Below, one piece after another: positions 22,183 through 33,046 of a DNA stretch of 64,000 nt (its first letter is position 1; every line of letters starts with the position of its first letter). Origin of the DNA: Chlamydoabsidia padenii (Eukaryota > Mucoromycota > Mucoromycetes > Mucorales > Cunninghamellaceae); assembly GCA_025330725.1 (NCBI GenBank), contig JAIWND010000003.1, forward strand, positions 1,364,001 to 1,428,000, read 5' to 3'. The notes under the pieces are model-generated. The model had not been told where the DNA came from, ran no database searches, and saw nothing but the letters and a program-made list of their open reading frames with translations. A program made the position numbers and the translations under genes.

Positions 22183-23464
22183 GTGGTGTTTTTATTTAAC
22201 CGGCTGTTGCAACAGACTATCAACACTCCAACCAACACATGTATAGAACAGGTAGACTCCTTGATCGATCTTGCCAATGAACGAATACTCCAATATCCAT
22301 ACAAAGACGTACCTTCCTATTGGCGAAGTCTACTCATGGATGCTAGTCTGCTCAAGGCTCTCAGTATGCTCACGACAATGGATATATCAAATGGGATGGA
22401 ACAAGCAAGACAGCTCATCAAGGTGGTGGATACAGCCCTTATTGTCAGTGGATGCCCAGGGACCAGTCAACGTCAAGTCACTATGGATCTATTGAACAAT
22501 ATACAATCATGGCTCCGACCATCAGCAACGGATCCTCTCTTGATAACTCTTGATCCAACCACCACCACTTCTCTGATGGTTCACCATCCTATTCCCACCT
22601 TGCATCAACCCCCTGATTATCTCTGGTTCGAAACCCACATAAATCAACCAACACCTACACCGCTTCATTTGAGCTGTGGACTCTTGGAGCATTGGCCAGC
22701 CTTGCAATCCTGGCAAGATCTGAACTACCTCCTTCAACTGGCTGGCGATCGTATGGTGCCCATTGAAATCGGTAGCAACTATACCGATACGCTATGGCAA
22801 CAAAAACTCGTGCGAATGGAAGATTTTATTCATGATCACATTCTATCGTCATCTCATCAACAACGCCCTACCGCTTATTTGGCACAACATGATCTGTTTG
22901 CTCATATTCCCTTACTGGCAAATGATATTTTTATCCCGGATTATTGTCTTGTCGAACCCAAGGCGACGGAAGGGTATACACCCCCTGACGATGTCATGCA
23001 ACATGCCTGGTTTGGTCCTAAAGGTACCGTGTCGCCTTTACATCAAGATCCTTATCATAATTTATTCGCTCAGGTGGTGGGAAGAAAGTATATCCGGTTA
23101 TATGCACCTAGCCATTCTGAATCGTTGTATCCTTATGAAGGTATCATGTCAAACACAAGTCAGGTAACTTTTTAAAAGAATAAAGTTGATTGAAAAATCA
23201 CTCACTTGTTTTTTTTTTTTTTTGTTCCCTTAGGTTGATTTGGATTCTCCGGATTTGGATACTTACCCTCGGTTTGCTCAGGCTGATTATTTGGAATGTG
23301 TCTTGGAACCTGGTGACATGCTTTATATTCCTGTAAGTAGACACCCTGTATAATTAATTGGGACCTGAATTCACACACCATTCTTTTGTTATTTTGTACA
23401 GCCAAAATGGTGGCATTATGTCCGATCTTTAGATACAAGCTTTAGCGTCAGCTTTTGGTTTTGA
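22183..23464 (+). CDS. JmjC-domain oxygenase, JMJD5/KDM8-like
   Basis: Fe(II)/2-oxoglutarate-dependent hydroxylase of the JMJD5 (KDM8) type. Three exons: up to 23163, 23234-23332, 23402-23464. The N-terminal helical part (VPSYWRSLLMDASLLKAL) resembles the JMJD5 N-domain. The cupin part shows WFGPKGTVSPLHQDPYHN (first His and Asp of the iron triad), KYIRLYAP and, in the last exon, PPKWWHYVRSLD with the third His, followed by SFSVSFWF at the C-terminus. The frame is open from 22183 but begins there with GTG; the first ATG in frame (22336) would cut into the N-domain, so an upstream short exon or a non-AUG start is likely. Substrate cannot be told from sequence: JMJD5 proteins have been linked to histone demethylation and arginyl hydroxylation. 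Confidence 0.85.
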
Positions 23465-23562
23465 TGGTTACTTATTCCAAAAATAGATGTCGGGGTGTAA
23501 ATAATCTTTAATAAAAACTGTGTTGGCTGATTATTTTTTTTTCTGGACTTCTTTTATCTCAA

Positions 23563-25082
23563 ATGTCAAAACGAAGGTTCTCCGGTGATCACTTGCTGAA
23601 ATCTGGCAAAAGCTTTGACAGAAAATACCTTCCAGTCTATTCTCCCAATCGTTATCATGACCATAAACCTGGTTACAAGCAACCTGTTGAAATCAATTCG
23701 TATAGCATTGATCGCGATCGTCGGGTTTGGTTTGACGATAGAGAACTGGTAATTTAATATTAAATTGGACCGATTTTTATAACATGTTGATTCCTTTTTA
23801 ATAGAAATACTACCACCCTCCAACAGGAACTGACTTGAATGCCGGATACGACAAGTTTATTAAACGCGATGAATCTCTACTGGAACATCTGGATACCTTG
23901 TTGGATGCTTTGACTGATGCTCGTACCAAACATAACGATGCCGATGTTACAAGGGCAAAGTTTGTAAGTGGTATACTCAAAAAAACAACAACTAGACTGG
24001 GATTGCCATAACAAACAAGTTTCTTTTATTAGGTCACTTGGCGTGGTATCATGACAAAACTGCTCTGTACACCTTATTTGCGAAACGAACCTTGGGAACT
24101 AAGGGTATCAAAATACAAGGCAAGTTTAAATGGGGCTCTCCTAAAAGTCATCTATACTAATCTCATAATTTCCATAGGATACCATTTTTATGGAAGAACA
24201 AGCAACAGCAAAGAAAAAGCAAAATGAAAGCCAGGCGACGGTACGACAACAATTGATGTGTTATTGGGGTTATAACTTTGAAACATTATCGACCATCTCA
24301 ACACCACCCAGCGAAACTATACAAGAACAAGAATTGGTAGATCGAATACAAGGAGGTGCGGATACCAATGTACAATATTGTGTGGTTGTCAAGACTGCCC
24401 TGGGTAGAAACTCAGTGATCATGGGCGCCGAAGTGGATTGTAGTCGAGGTAAATAAGGAATAGGAGGGATATAGGAATTGACAAGTTGTATTGTTTTATA
24501 GATAAGAAGTGTAAAAAGGATCCATTACAGCATTATATTGAACTGAAAACATCGCGTCTTGTGGAAAACGACAGAGTGCGACGGTCTTATGAAAGGTAAT
24601 ATAAAAGAAAAGGGCACGATCACTCTTTATGACTGACCATTTTTGAACTACTAGATTCAAGCTCTTGAAATTTTGGGCACAATCTTTCTTGATAGGTGTA
24701 CCAAGGGTGATTGTAGGATTCAGGGATGATGATGGACATATCAAGCAAGTAGATGAACTCAGGACATTGGATATCCCCCGACAAGTAAGGGGAAACCCAG
24801 GAGCATGGGTAAGCACAAATAATGTAAAAAAAAAAAACATGGCAACTGACTTCTCTCTTATAGGATCCTTCCGTCTGCCTTTGCTTTGCCGATAAAGTAT
24901 TGGACTGGATCGCTGATCATGTGGTGGCAAACGATCCCACCATCACTTACTCTATCAAATGGCAAGCACCTTGGCGTGATTTGACGTTGGAATATACTGG
25001 ACATGATAACGTATTTCTAACCAAGCGCTTTTTGGATGGTCAAGTCAGTCATGATATCGGCGGGCCAAGAGCTGATGCTTGA
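23563..25082 (+). CDS. DXO/Rai1 family RNA decapping and 5'-end surveillance nuclease
   Basis: Removes incomplete or NAD caps and pyrophosphate from RNA 5' ends. Seven exons, 389 residues: 23563-23748, 23805-23963, 24033-24119, 24178-24448, 24502-24595, 24655-24808, 24864-25082. Signature motifs in order: RRVWFDDRELKYYHPP, FVTWRGIMTKLLCTPY, the catalytic GAEVDC (metal-binding E and D), YIELKTS (ELK) and FWAQSFLIGVPRVIVGFRD. All active-site acidic residues of the fold are present. Intron 3 has a GC donor (AAG/GCAAGT), required for frame. Confidence 0.94.
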
Positions 25083-25308
25083 TTATTTTATCTTGTAGAT
25101 TTAGTAATAGTCATTCCCCTTCCTTTTTATGATATCACACAAATAAAAAACCAATCAATGTTGTTTATGCATGACAATATCAAAAAAGGAACATAATGAT
25201 ATGAATCTACAGTACATACTTTTTGTGACAAGTTGATTTGACTTTGACACAGCATCATAATTTAATAGGATTCAAACATTCTTACCAGTAAGCATGACTT
25301 GATTTCTT

Positions 25309-25340
<32 letters not shown>

Positions 25341-26046
25341 ACAGTGACTCGTCACACATTTTGAAATCGTTACCGCACCTGAAAAAACGAAAATACTCAG
25401 TCGGCGAATGAAAGGTTCAGTTAGCGATAATACAGTATCCTTTTATTCTTGAACCGTGACCTTGGTCAGCATCCCCATAAAACACAAGTGGATTGACCTT
25501 GGCAGGATTTGAACTTGAGATCCAATGGATTTCGTGTTAATGCTTTTGTATCAGATGCATAGGCCTTGTTGTTGATTCTTTCCATACCATAGTTTTGCTT
25601 CTTGATCCATGAGAATTGGTAGTAGAATGTATGTAGAAGATATCGGTATAGCTGACTTTCATTTAAGGTAAACATGGTGCTGATCGTCTTAATTTTTATG
25701 CACTTGTTCACTCTTCGGCAGATATTCTTCAATGGCATTGATATTGGTTTGCTCCTTTTTCTCTTCATGGCATGGTGGCAATAGTCAGTTCGTGATTGGC
25801 TACTGATTCTTTTAGCTCGGATATCATTGGAGTGGACCATCATCAACTTGTGTACTTGCTTTGCATCATAATTTTCTATTTTTCTTCCAGAGGTATGTAT
25901 TAAACAATAAGATTTGATTCATGCAAGAGAGGGCGGTCTTTTAATTTCAGACTCTGATTCTGTATGAATTTTCCAACCCAGCAAACCAAGTGTCGTTGCC
26001 AGGGGTAGCCTAGGAGAGGAGCAATTCACATTTTTTTTTTTTTTTG
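25083..26046. other. intergenic region with TA microsatellite
   Basis: A (TA)n run is at about 25315-25339. No gene is supported. A 126-codon minus-strand frame at 25466-25846 is not convincing; part of it (GGCAGGATTTGAACTTGAG) looks superficially like a tRNA T-arm, see rejected items. Confidence 0.4.
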
Positions 26047-26512
26047 TTAAATAAAGAAACAGAGTCTTTTCCATAGTGTCCAGTGGTATTTTTTTTCGTT
26101 TCTATCCTTCTTTTTATCCAATAGAAACCTAATATCAGTTAAAGTCAGAGAATCACGGCACCAAGAAGAGATATCATCATATTTGTTGTCAGGCTTAGCA
26201 TAAATTTTCAAAGTATGTATGACATTTAACCGACTAAAGTTTGTGAGGTAAGCAGGCACTTCCATAACAGATATTGGGCATTGAAGACGGGCCAATTCAC
26301 TCATGATATACAATCCATCAGCATGTAGTTTGATCAAATAAAAAAGCGATGTACGGGCCTAGAAAATAGAATACAGTTAAAATTACAATCAATACAACTT
26401 GTACTTCTTTGCCGACACGAAACTCACCAACAACATGTATCGCCAAATTGCCGGATAACTTGTTCCCATCGATCGCATTTTTACCAAATACAGCCAGTCG
26501 CAGAAGGATTTA
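26047..26512 (-). pseudogene. C-terminal fragment of the PD-(D/E)XK-like family
   Basis: Two minus-strand blocks match the second half of the gene at 42078-43922 and even more closely the copy at 1402-2121. Upstream block (about 26428-26512): RLAVFGKNAIDGN ... LAIHVV, compare RVTVLSKEALN ... LGIQIV. Downstream block (26047-26360): SLFYLIKLHADGLYIM then ELARLQCPISVMEVPAYL, compare FYVLLLPAEGIYTLLQ and IKIPDGLQTL. The two blocks cannot be spliced in phase with the visible sites, and the nuclease-motif half is absent here, so it is a fragment. Confidence 0.55.
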
Positions 26513-26528
26513 CCTTGGTTGAGCGTGT

Positions 26529-27650
26529 TTAAGTAAACTTGTTGAATTGGTCAGTGATACCAGCATCAGCACAAACACAACTATAAATAGGGTATATATT
26601 CGGAAAGTTGCACTTTCCCACCTCCAGAGTTAACAAGTAGAAGTGGCTGCCGTGTAGTTGCAGTGTGACAGGCTTGTATGATGTATAAGTGATGTTTGAC
26701 AGAGGGTGGAAGAGGGACGGTCCATGTCTTGTACGTACTTCTCCAGGTCTATGGAAGGCATCCGCAACAAGCTGGCCACAGTTGATGCAATCAACCAATA
26801 TTTTCTCGGGACAAACCAGGAAAACCGTATGATACCACTTCTTTGATCTTATCATAGTTATCAAATACATTGTTATCCTGGTAAAAAGCCTTGCCGCCAG
26901 CGAGAGTATCCAGCATCATCATCTTGACTTGATTATACCGGTCTCGACTATCATACAAAGCTTTGGCAATACACCTAAATCCACAGTTATCATCGCCGGA
27001 AGGATTGAAGATATCTTTGACTTTAGAAGATACTAATGATTTCGATAATGTCAGGAAGTTCCACTTTTGTTCTGCCTCCCCCCCTAAAAAAAAGTTGGCA
27101 TAAATTTGATAATAACAGATCCTTTCTTTGTCACACTTACACTTTTCCAACGTTTTCACCTTTTTCTTTTCCGCCGCTTCTATCCATTCTTTTGCAATCA
27201 GTCCACGCTTTGATGATTGAGGTCTATCCCTTCTTTTGGCCAAGACAGGAGGAGGCTCCATGGTGATTATCTTGCTTTGTTCATAATGGGCCGAGATTAA
27301 GATAGTGTTTAGGTGATTGGCGATGTTTTTTATCTGCTAGTGGGTGATGTTCGATCCAACAGCTTGTCAATATCATTAACCTTCTTGTATGCATCGTCGA
27401 TCAATTGACGTTTGATAACATCAGCATTAGTGTAGTACTTGAAGGAAGACGTAGTCGTGGATGCTGTTTTGTTTTCGATAATGATGGGTTAGTCGCAGTC
27501 GTCGTCGCTATCACTGATCAATATGTGGGCATTTTCACTTTGTTTTTCAAGTCCACAATAGAGCAGTAAGAATCGCTATCATCGCTGTAACCACTGTGAT
27601 TGTCATTGTCATTGTTGTTGTTGTCATTGTTGTTGTTGTTGTTGTTATCT
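26529..27650 (-). pseudogene. broken OTU-type cysteine protease gene, probably transposon-derived
   Basis: Coding blocks on the minus strand: an asparagine/aspartate-rich N-terminal part (about 27340-27650, with one frame change), MEPPPVLAKRRDRPQ from 27261, and the OTU core PSGDDNCGFRCIAKAL at about 26965-27010 with the catalytic Asp-x-Cys arrangement (DDNC). After FDNYDKIKEVV the frame shifts to CGQLVADAFHRP ... TLQLHGSHFYLL, whose second His fits the catalytic histidine position of OTU domains. At least two frameshifts are needed. OTU genes of this sort are frequent cargo of fungal DNA transposons, which fits the setting. Confidence 0.55.
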
Positions 27651-27652
27651 AT
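27598..27652. repeat. GTT/GTCATT microsatellite
   Basis: Mixed trinucleotide run (GTCATTGTTGTTGTT units) encoding the asparagine/aspartate-rich stretch of the OTU relic on the minus strand. Confidence 0.7.
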
Positions 27653-27737
27653 AAACATATATATATATAGATACAAAGCCAGTTTAAGTATACATGCGTG
27701 CCGGTTGTTTATCGTTTGCGAATGAGTGTACCCTCAT

Positions 27738-27905
27738 CTAAACCACTGTTATATTAGTATAGAGTGTAGGTGTTCCCACCATATTACAGGCTTCAGCGAT
27801 TCTTGAGGACAGGGTATCAGATTCCATCAGAGTCTCCCTTTTGATCGAGTACTTCGCCTTGGACCAAAATCGTTCGATAGGACGCACACCAGTCGAATCC
27901 ACATA
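27738..27905 (-). pseudogene. Tc1/mariner-type transposase fragment (DDE end)
   Basis: Minus-strand segment VRPIERFWSKAKYSIKRE ... SSRIAEACN matches the catalytic-E end of Tc1-like (DDE_3) transposases, NPIExFW. About 55 residues remain; the rest of the transposase and the terminal repeats are not seen. It is bounded by a 26-bp homopolymer at about 27915-27940. Confidence 0.55.
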
Positions 27906-28009
27906 TTCCGCCAACAAAAAAAAAAAAAAAAAAAAAAAAAGTAAGGCGACACATTTTTTCCAAATGAAGATCATGATTTTTACAAGTTGCCTTTCAGTCA
28001 TATAACTCA

Positions 28010-28160
28010 CGGCAGGATGAGTAACTGTCACCTTTAAACTTGATGAAAAACGACTTTTTATTATTATTATCCAAGTTATCAAATTGAAAATAAGGTTTAA
28101 ATATGCCATAGATGAGTAAAGAGCTCCATTGGTTTGAGCCATGAAAGGCGGGATTTGAAA
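28010..28160 (-). pseudogene. possible N-terminal half fragment of a PD-(D/E)XK-family gene
   Basis: Minus-strand reading GIFKPYFQFDNLDNNNKKSF is similar in layout to FVNPFLTGLFDDPDND in the 1402-2121 copy and to LQPILSPLFHKPEKS in the intact gene, i.e. the segment just before the PD motif. Short and weak; taken with the fragment at 26047-26512 it could be one gene split by the OTU and Tc1 material. Confidence 0.25.
28147..28160 (-). promoter_or_regulatory. GGCGGGATTTGAAA element in the repeat-rich region
   Basis: Strong match to the recurrent element (reverse orientation) just beyond the 3' end of the hexosaminidase gene. No intact start codon lies at the usual distance, so it may belong to the dead gene downstream on the minus strand. 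Confidence 0.3.
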
Positions 28161-28186
28161 ACATGTTATGCAGCTTTTGCATTGAT

Positions 28187-30203
28187 CTATGGAAGAGGTT
28201 GGAAACAATCCAAAGGATTTCGGGTACAATAACCTTGATTAAGAGGAGCAGCCATAGTACCTCGAAGTACCATCCTTTCTCTCCAGGGAAGCAGGCGGAG
28301 TATCGCGTCTGCGCTTGTCAATTTATCACCTTGTGGGGTTTCATAGCCCGACCAAAGAGTATGGGCCACAGCCGAAGCACGAGGCCAGATACGACTTTCA
28401 AAATTAGTATGATCCACCAATTCACTAGAACAATAAACGACATGAGTATTGCATACTTTTTTTCTCTCTCTTTCTTTTGATACTTACGCCCACATCGCGG
28501 TTTCACCTCCAATGATTAATTTGGCTTCTTCAGATGTCAGATTGGCACGCATATCGTAACTATCAATCATCTCCTTTAAATATATAGTATGTCATGTAAA
28601 TCTACTTACCTATACATTCGATTCCAATGGTTGAAACCCGCTCCAGGAAGATTGGGATCAGGATTTGATCGAGGTTTGCCAAATCCTAGTAAAAGGAGGG
28701 ATTTAAAATTAAATTATCGGGATATGAAAATGCATGAATGTATCTCTCCAACTTACCAAGGTCCAAATAGAGGTAATCCGAACTTGAGACAATCGCACGA
28801 TAACCTTTTTCAGTCACGGCCTTGACACCAGCACTACCCACCCACACTTGCACCACACTGTCTAAAGGAAGAGAGAGATTGTATTCCAACACACTTTCTT
28901 GCCAAGTAATCACCGTCTTGTTCTTTGATCGAATGTAGTCTTGCATTTCCATCACGAAATCACTATATAGTTCCTGGATGGTTATATTGTTTTCTTTTAA
29001 ATGGGCAGCGACCATGGTATCGTTCGTCCAGCAATCATACACCACTTCATCCCCTGAAGCATGGAACATCGAGTCGGGAAAAAGACTTACAAACTCATCG
29101 ATGATCTGATGGACGACTTGCTTGGTTTTGTTACTGGAAATATCAAGTTGACCACTGGGAGGTTGGACTGTATAGCCAGAGTAAGGCACCACATTTAAAC
29201 AAGACACAATTTCAGGCATACCTAAAAAAAAAAAAAAAGAGAGAGAGAGGATTTTTTTAGTGTGATGGCTTTTTGGTGTAACACCCCTTACCAAAACCCC
29301 ACGAAGTAGAATGCCCAGGTGCTTCTATTTCGGGAATCACTCGTACGCCTCGCTCTTTGGCAAACTGTACAATATCCTTGATATCCCGAGACGAGTACAC
29401 ATGTTTTGGGGAATAAGCTCCCTTTTCAGCGAGCTGTGGATAACCTTTTGATTGGTAAGGGAAGGAAGTCGAATCCAACATGTGCCAATGAAGGGAGTTA
29501 AATTTATTAGCGGACATGGCTAGAAGAAGAAGAAAAAAAAAGGGGGAGGGGTTGGACGTGTGCTACCATGCATTTTTTTTTTTTTCGAAAAATGGGACTT
29601 ACTATCGATGACTTTTCTGATATCAGGCAAAGGATAATAATGACGAGATGTGTCCAGTAATAATCCACGATAAGCATAGGTGGGATAATCCTTAATAGAC
29701 CATGGAGCATTAGGTATGACATGACAATGATGATCAGGTGACCATTGGATCAGTTGAGACAAGGTTTCCAAAGCATGCATGGCACCAAACACATTTTTCG
29801 CCTTGATGGTGCCTTGATTATCGGAAATGGTCAATTCATAGGATTCCTCTGTATCCACATCAAGATGGTTATCCTCAGGATGATCCACTATGATTTTAAA
29901 ATCCTTCAAGACACCCCCAATGGATGGTTCTGTTGTGCTCCAGTTATAGGGAATCATGGGGTAGTCCTCCTTGAGATAGAAAATATCCTTGGTATATCTA
30001 TGAACCGCCTTGGTCAAGATATCTATTCGATGATCATAGTCGAAATGAATATGGGAGGCATCGAGGGTTGTTTGACCTCGGTCCCAATGTTGAGGGAGTG
30101 GCCAGATCCAAGGTTGGTTGATTGGGTTACTGGATGGTAACGAGTCGGCCAAGGTTGTCCATACTGTGGTAATCAACACAAAAGTTAAAGTGTTGATATG
30201 CAT
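28187..30203 (-). CDS. GH20 beta-N-acetylhexosaminidase, secreted
   Basis: Hydrolyses terminal N-acetylhexosamine from chito-oligosaccharides; in fungi it acts in cell-wall turnover. Six exons, 559 residues: 29603-30203, 29292-29519, 28757-29221, 28610-28685, 28488-28559, 28187-28424. The ATG at 30203 opens a signal peptide (MHINTLTFVLITTVWTTLADS). Then come the GH20b-type domain, AYRGLLLDTSRHYYPLPDIR, NKFNSLHWHMLDS, HVYSSRDIKDIVQFAKERGVRVIPEIEAPGHS and the catalytic Asp-Glu in HASGDEV (HxGGDE in most homologues, so Ser replaces one Gly). VITWQESV, GGETAMWAELVD and RIWPRASAVAHTLWS complete it. N-glycosylation sequons are numerous. Confidence 0.95.
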
Positions 30204-30549
30204 CACTAAAAATTTAGTTTTATGGGAAGAAAAAAAAAGAGGGGGGTGGTTTGTTGTCGTTTTATAAATGACCTTTACCCCACATCAAATTTCTGGGGTG
30301 GAAAAAAGTCAGCCCTGAAATTTTAATACCCGATTACGTAAGCTCGAAAGTATAATCGCCGACTGAACGTTAATCTTATGCTGCGATCCCTCAAATAGGG
30401 TCCAAAAGGTTGTGTTACTGTTTCAACCCTATTAAACAGAATATCCATACAACAAACATCATTTCATAAAGAGACAATTTATATTTACAATCCTTTTATT
30501 TTTATTTTATTGATTGAGAGTTTTTATAATTAAGAGACTAAATACACCT
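30204..30549. other. intergenic region between hexosaminidase 5' end and PIF1 3' end
   Basis: Includes the hexosaminidase promoter with a TGAAATTTTAATACCCGA element at 30316-30333 (113 bp upstream of the ATG). No gene. Confidence 0.5.
30316..30333 (+). promoter_or_regulatory. gapped promoter element upstream of the hexosaminidase gene
   Basis: TGAAATTTTAATACCCGA is a looser version of the recurrent element, 113 bp upstream of the start codon. Confidence 0.3.
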
Positions 30550-32874
30550 TTATACAGTTTCGAGAGATTGATAAAACCGCCCGACCTTGGCAGAAGCCGT
30601 CACCTTGGAAGGAGTAAAGTTGATGATTTGCAAAGATTCCAAGGACGTTGCTCTTGATAATGCAACGTACGCCATCCCATCTTCAAAAGATCGTCCCAAA
30701 TCTACCTTGACACGTTCCAGAGTTTGACCTTGACTTTTATGTATCGACATGGCCCAAGCCAAAATAAGAGGAATCTGAGATCTAGACGCTAATTCAGTAC
30801 CATCTAACCAAAAAAAAAAAAAAAAAAAAAAAAGTGTTGGGATGACAGTATTGGAGTTTTTCCATTTTTACTTACCTGGCATCATCTGTGACCACCGATC
30901 ATTTTCCACGACGATTTCTTTATCATTAGCAAATCGGACAATAGGGTAACCTTGATCCATAATGTCTTGCAGATCCATTTCTGTAGGTGGTTCGCCTCTT
31001 CGGTTAGGCGCCAAACGACACCGAAGCGAATGTATTGAATTGTAGTTTTCATCACCAGCAAACCCCACCACGAGACCAAGAGAGCCATTGACCAGTCGAG
31101 GATCCATGTTCTTGAGTAACATGACTTGAGCGTCCTTCTTCAGTCGAATCAGGGCAGGGGCAATACAACTTTCCATCTTTCTGGGATCCAATCCAGAGTC
31201 AATGGCCCTGAATTCACGAATGGTGCCTTTTAAAGCATCCAGTTTGCTATTATTCGATTGTTCCACTTGCCATCGTAAAGGATATCTAAACAAAAAGAAA
31301 CATGAGTTTTCTCTTTTTGTCTTGTTATGGAGGGTACTTACAATTCTGCAGGATCAATTTTTGAGGGTGGTAAGGGTCGATTCATTGATAAGAATAGTTT
31401 GATGGCAGTCGAGGAAAGTTTACCCAGACGCATTTCATTCAAAACGTCCACAAAAACTATCAACAAAGAGTGTTTTTGGTGAGTACATCCCACAAGAGTT
31501 GTTTCATTTTTACCTTGATCCTTTTGTCGGAAAACATGATTAAGGACAACGGTTTTCTTCATTACATTCGGCCAAGACTTGGCTTCAAAGGCAAACCCTG
31601 TTGATTTGACAGGCGGAAGTTGGAAAAAGTCACCAGTAACGATAAGCTGCAATAGAAAAGGTGTCAAGTTACATGGTCAGTCGGCATTGATTTATATATT
31701 TTTTTTTACCTGAATCCCACCAAAAGGTTCATGTGGTACACGAAACTTGCGTGCAATCGTTTCCAGTTTGTCGAATAAAGTAGCATCCACCATCGAGACT
31801 ATAAAAAGAGGCGATCAAAATCCATAACATGTTTTTATATTGTCTACTTACTTTCATCAATGATCAGTACCTTGGTTTTCATCCATCGGTCTTTATTTGT
31901 TTTTCGATATTCAATTTTTTCAATTAATTTTTCAACAGGTTCCATCCCTAGTCCAATACCAGCAAAGCTATTATCACAAAAAGTAAAGAATGAATACCTA
32001 TCTTGTGTATTTCGATTCTATGTTGTTGTTGTTTTTTTTACCTATGTAGAGTACATCCATTGATATTACATGCAGCAATACCAGTTGATGCCGTCACAGC
32101 CACATCAGAGCCATATTTCTTCCGAAGAGCGGAGATCATTGCCCGCATAAGCACCGATTTCCCCGTTCCTGGTATATAAAAAAACAAGTATCAGTCCATT
32201 GATCATATTACTTTTTTTTTTTTTTTTTTTTTTTTTTACTTACCTGCCGAACCAGTGAAGAAGACACTTTGACGATCTTGGACGGCCATGTTTAAAACCC
32301 GCTGTTGTTCGTCCGATAATGTTGGTAGGTGTTCCGTACTACTGTTATCCTTTGTCGATGGTCGTTGATGTTGTTGTTGCTGTTGTTGTTGTTTAGTTGG
32401 AGTGATAGTTTTGATTTGTTGGTAGAAATAGGGCTTGGGTTCGGTGGTAAGTAAAGAAGACGCTTTTGTGAATGACGTTGGAAGTACTCGGGCTGGTGAT
32501 CTTATAGCGTCCGGATGTTCTACACTGTGTAAATGAGTAGGGTTGTAGTGTGCTGGGCGTTTATGATTTGTTGTTGAAGAAGGCGGTGATGGTGGTGATC
32601 GTCGCTTTTTTGGCACTGGAGTTGGTATAAAGTCATCGTCATCGGAGAGCACTATAGTAGTAGATAAAGAGGACGCAAGAGTTAACAAGGAGGACGGATG
32701 AGCTTTGGTATTGTTGTTCTTGGTATCATTAATGAGAGAAGGAGTGGGTGCTGATAAAAGTGTAAGATCGTCTTCATTATCACTTGTGAGATCCACCACA
32801 AGCTGTTTGGAAGTTAAATTGCTTTTCCTGTCAAAAAAATCTAAAAGTGATCCTTTTTTTGTGTCGGTTCGCAT
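30550..32874 (-). CDS. PIF1: PIF1-family 5'-3' DNA helicase
   Basis: Superfamily 1B helicase acting in mitochondrial DNA maintenance, telomeres and G-quadruplex unwinding. Eight exons, about 624 residues. The first exon (32244-32874) encodes a disordered N-terminus starting [17 protein letters not shown], which resembles a PCNA-interacting (PIP) box (LLDFF), followed by acidic, proline and polyglutamine tracts. The helicase motifs then run across small exons: [12 protein letters not shown] (motif I, split by intron 1), [20 protein letters not shown] (II), GDFFQLPPV (III), [11 protein letters not shown] (IV), [20 protein letters not shown] and the C-terminal [13 protein letters not shown] with YVALSRA (V/VI), all diagnostic of PIF1. 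Start at the ATG 32874. A TTTCAAACCCCGC element is 86 bp upstream. Confidence 0.94.
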
Positions 32875-32959
32875 CAATGTTAAAAGAATTAATAAGGAAG
32901 AGGAAGAAAGATGTTGGAAAACAAACGAATCAAGATTCCCGCGTGTTAAATAAACAACA

Positions 32960-32972
32960 TTTCAAACCCCGC
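32960..32972 (+). promoter_or_regulatory. TTTCAAACCCCGC element upstream of PIF1
   Basis: One-base variant (C for T) of the recurrent element, 86 bp upstream of the PIF1 ATG in the short gap to the RdRP gene. Confidence 0.45.
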
Positions 32973-33046
32973 ATTTTATTGATCAAAAGGGATATGACAA
33001 AGTAATAATGTATAAACTAAACTAAGCCAGTATAAAACACTAAGCA

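Noticed and set aside
25490..25570. tRNA-like segment (GGCAGGATTTGAACTTGAG) on the minus strand
   Set aside because: Only the T-loop-like part fits; the T stem has mismatches and no acceptor pairing or anticodon arm could be found.
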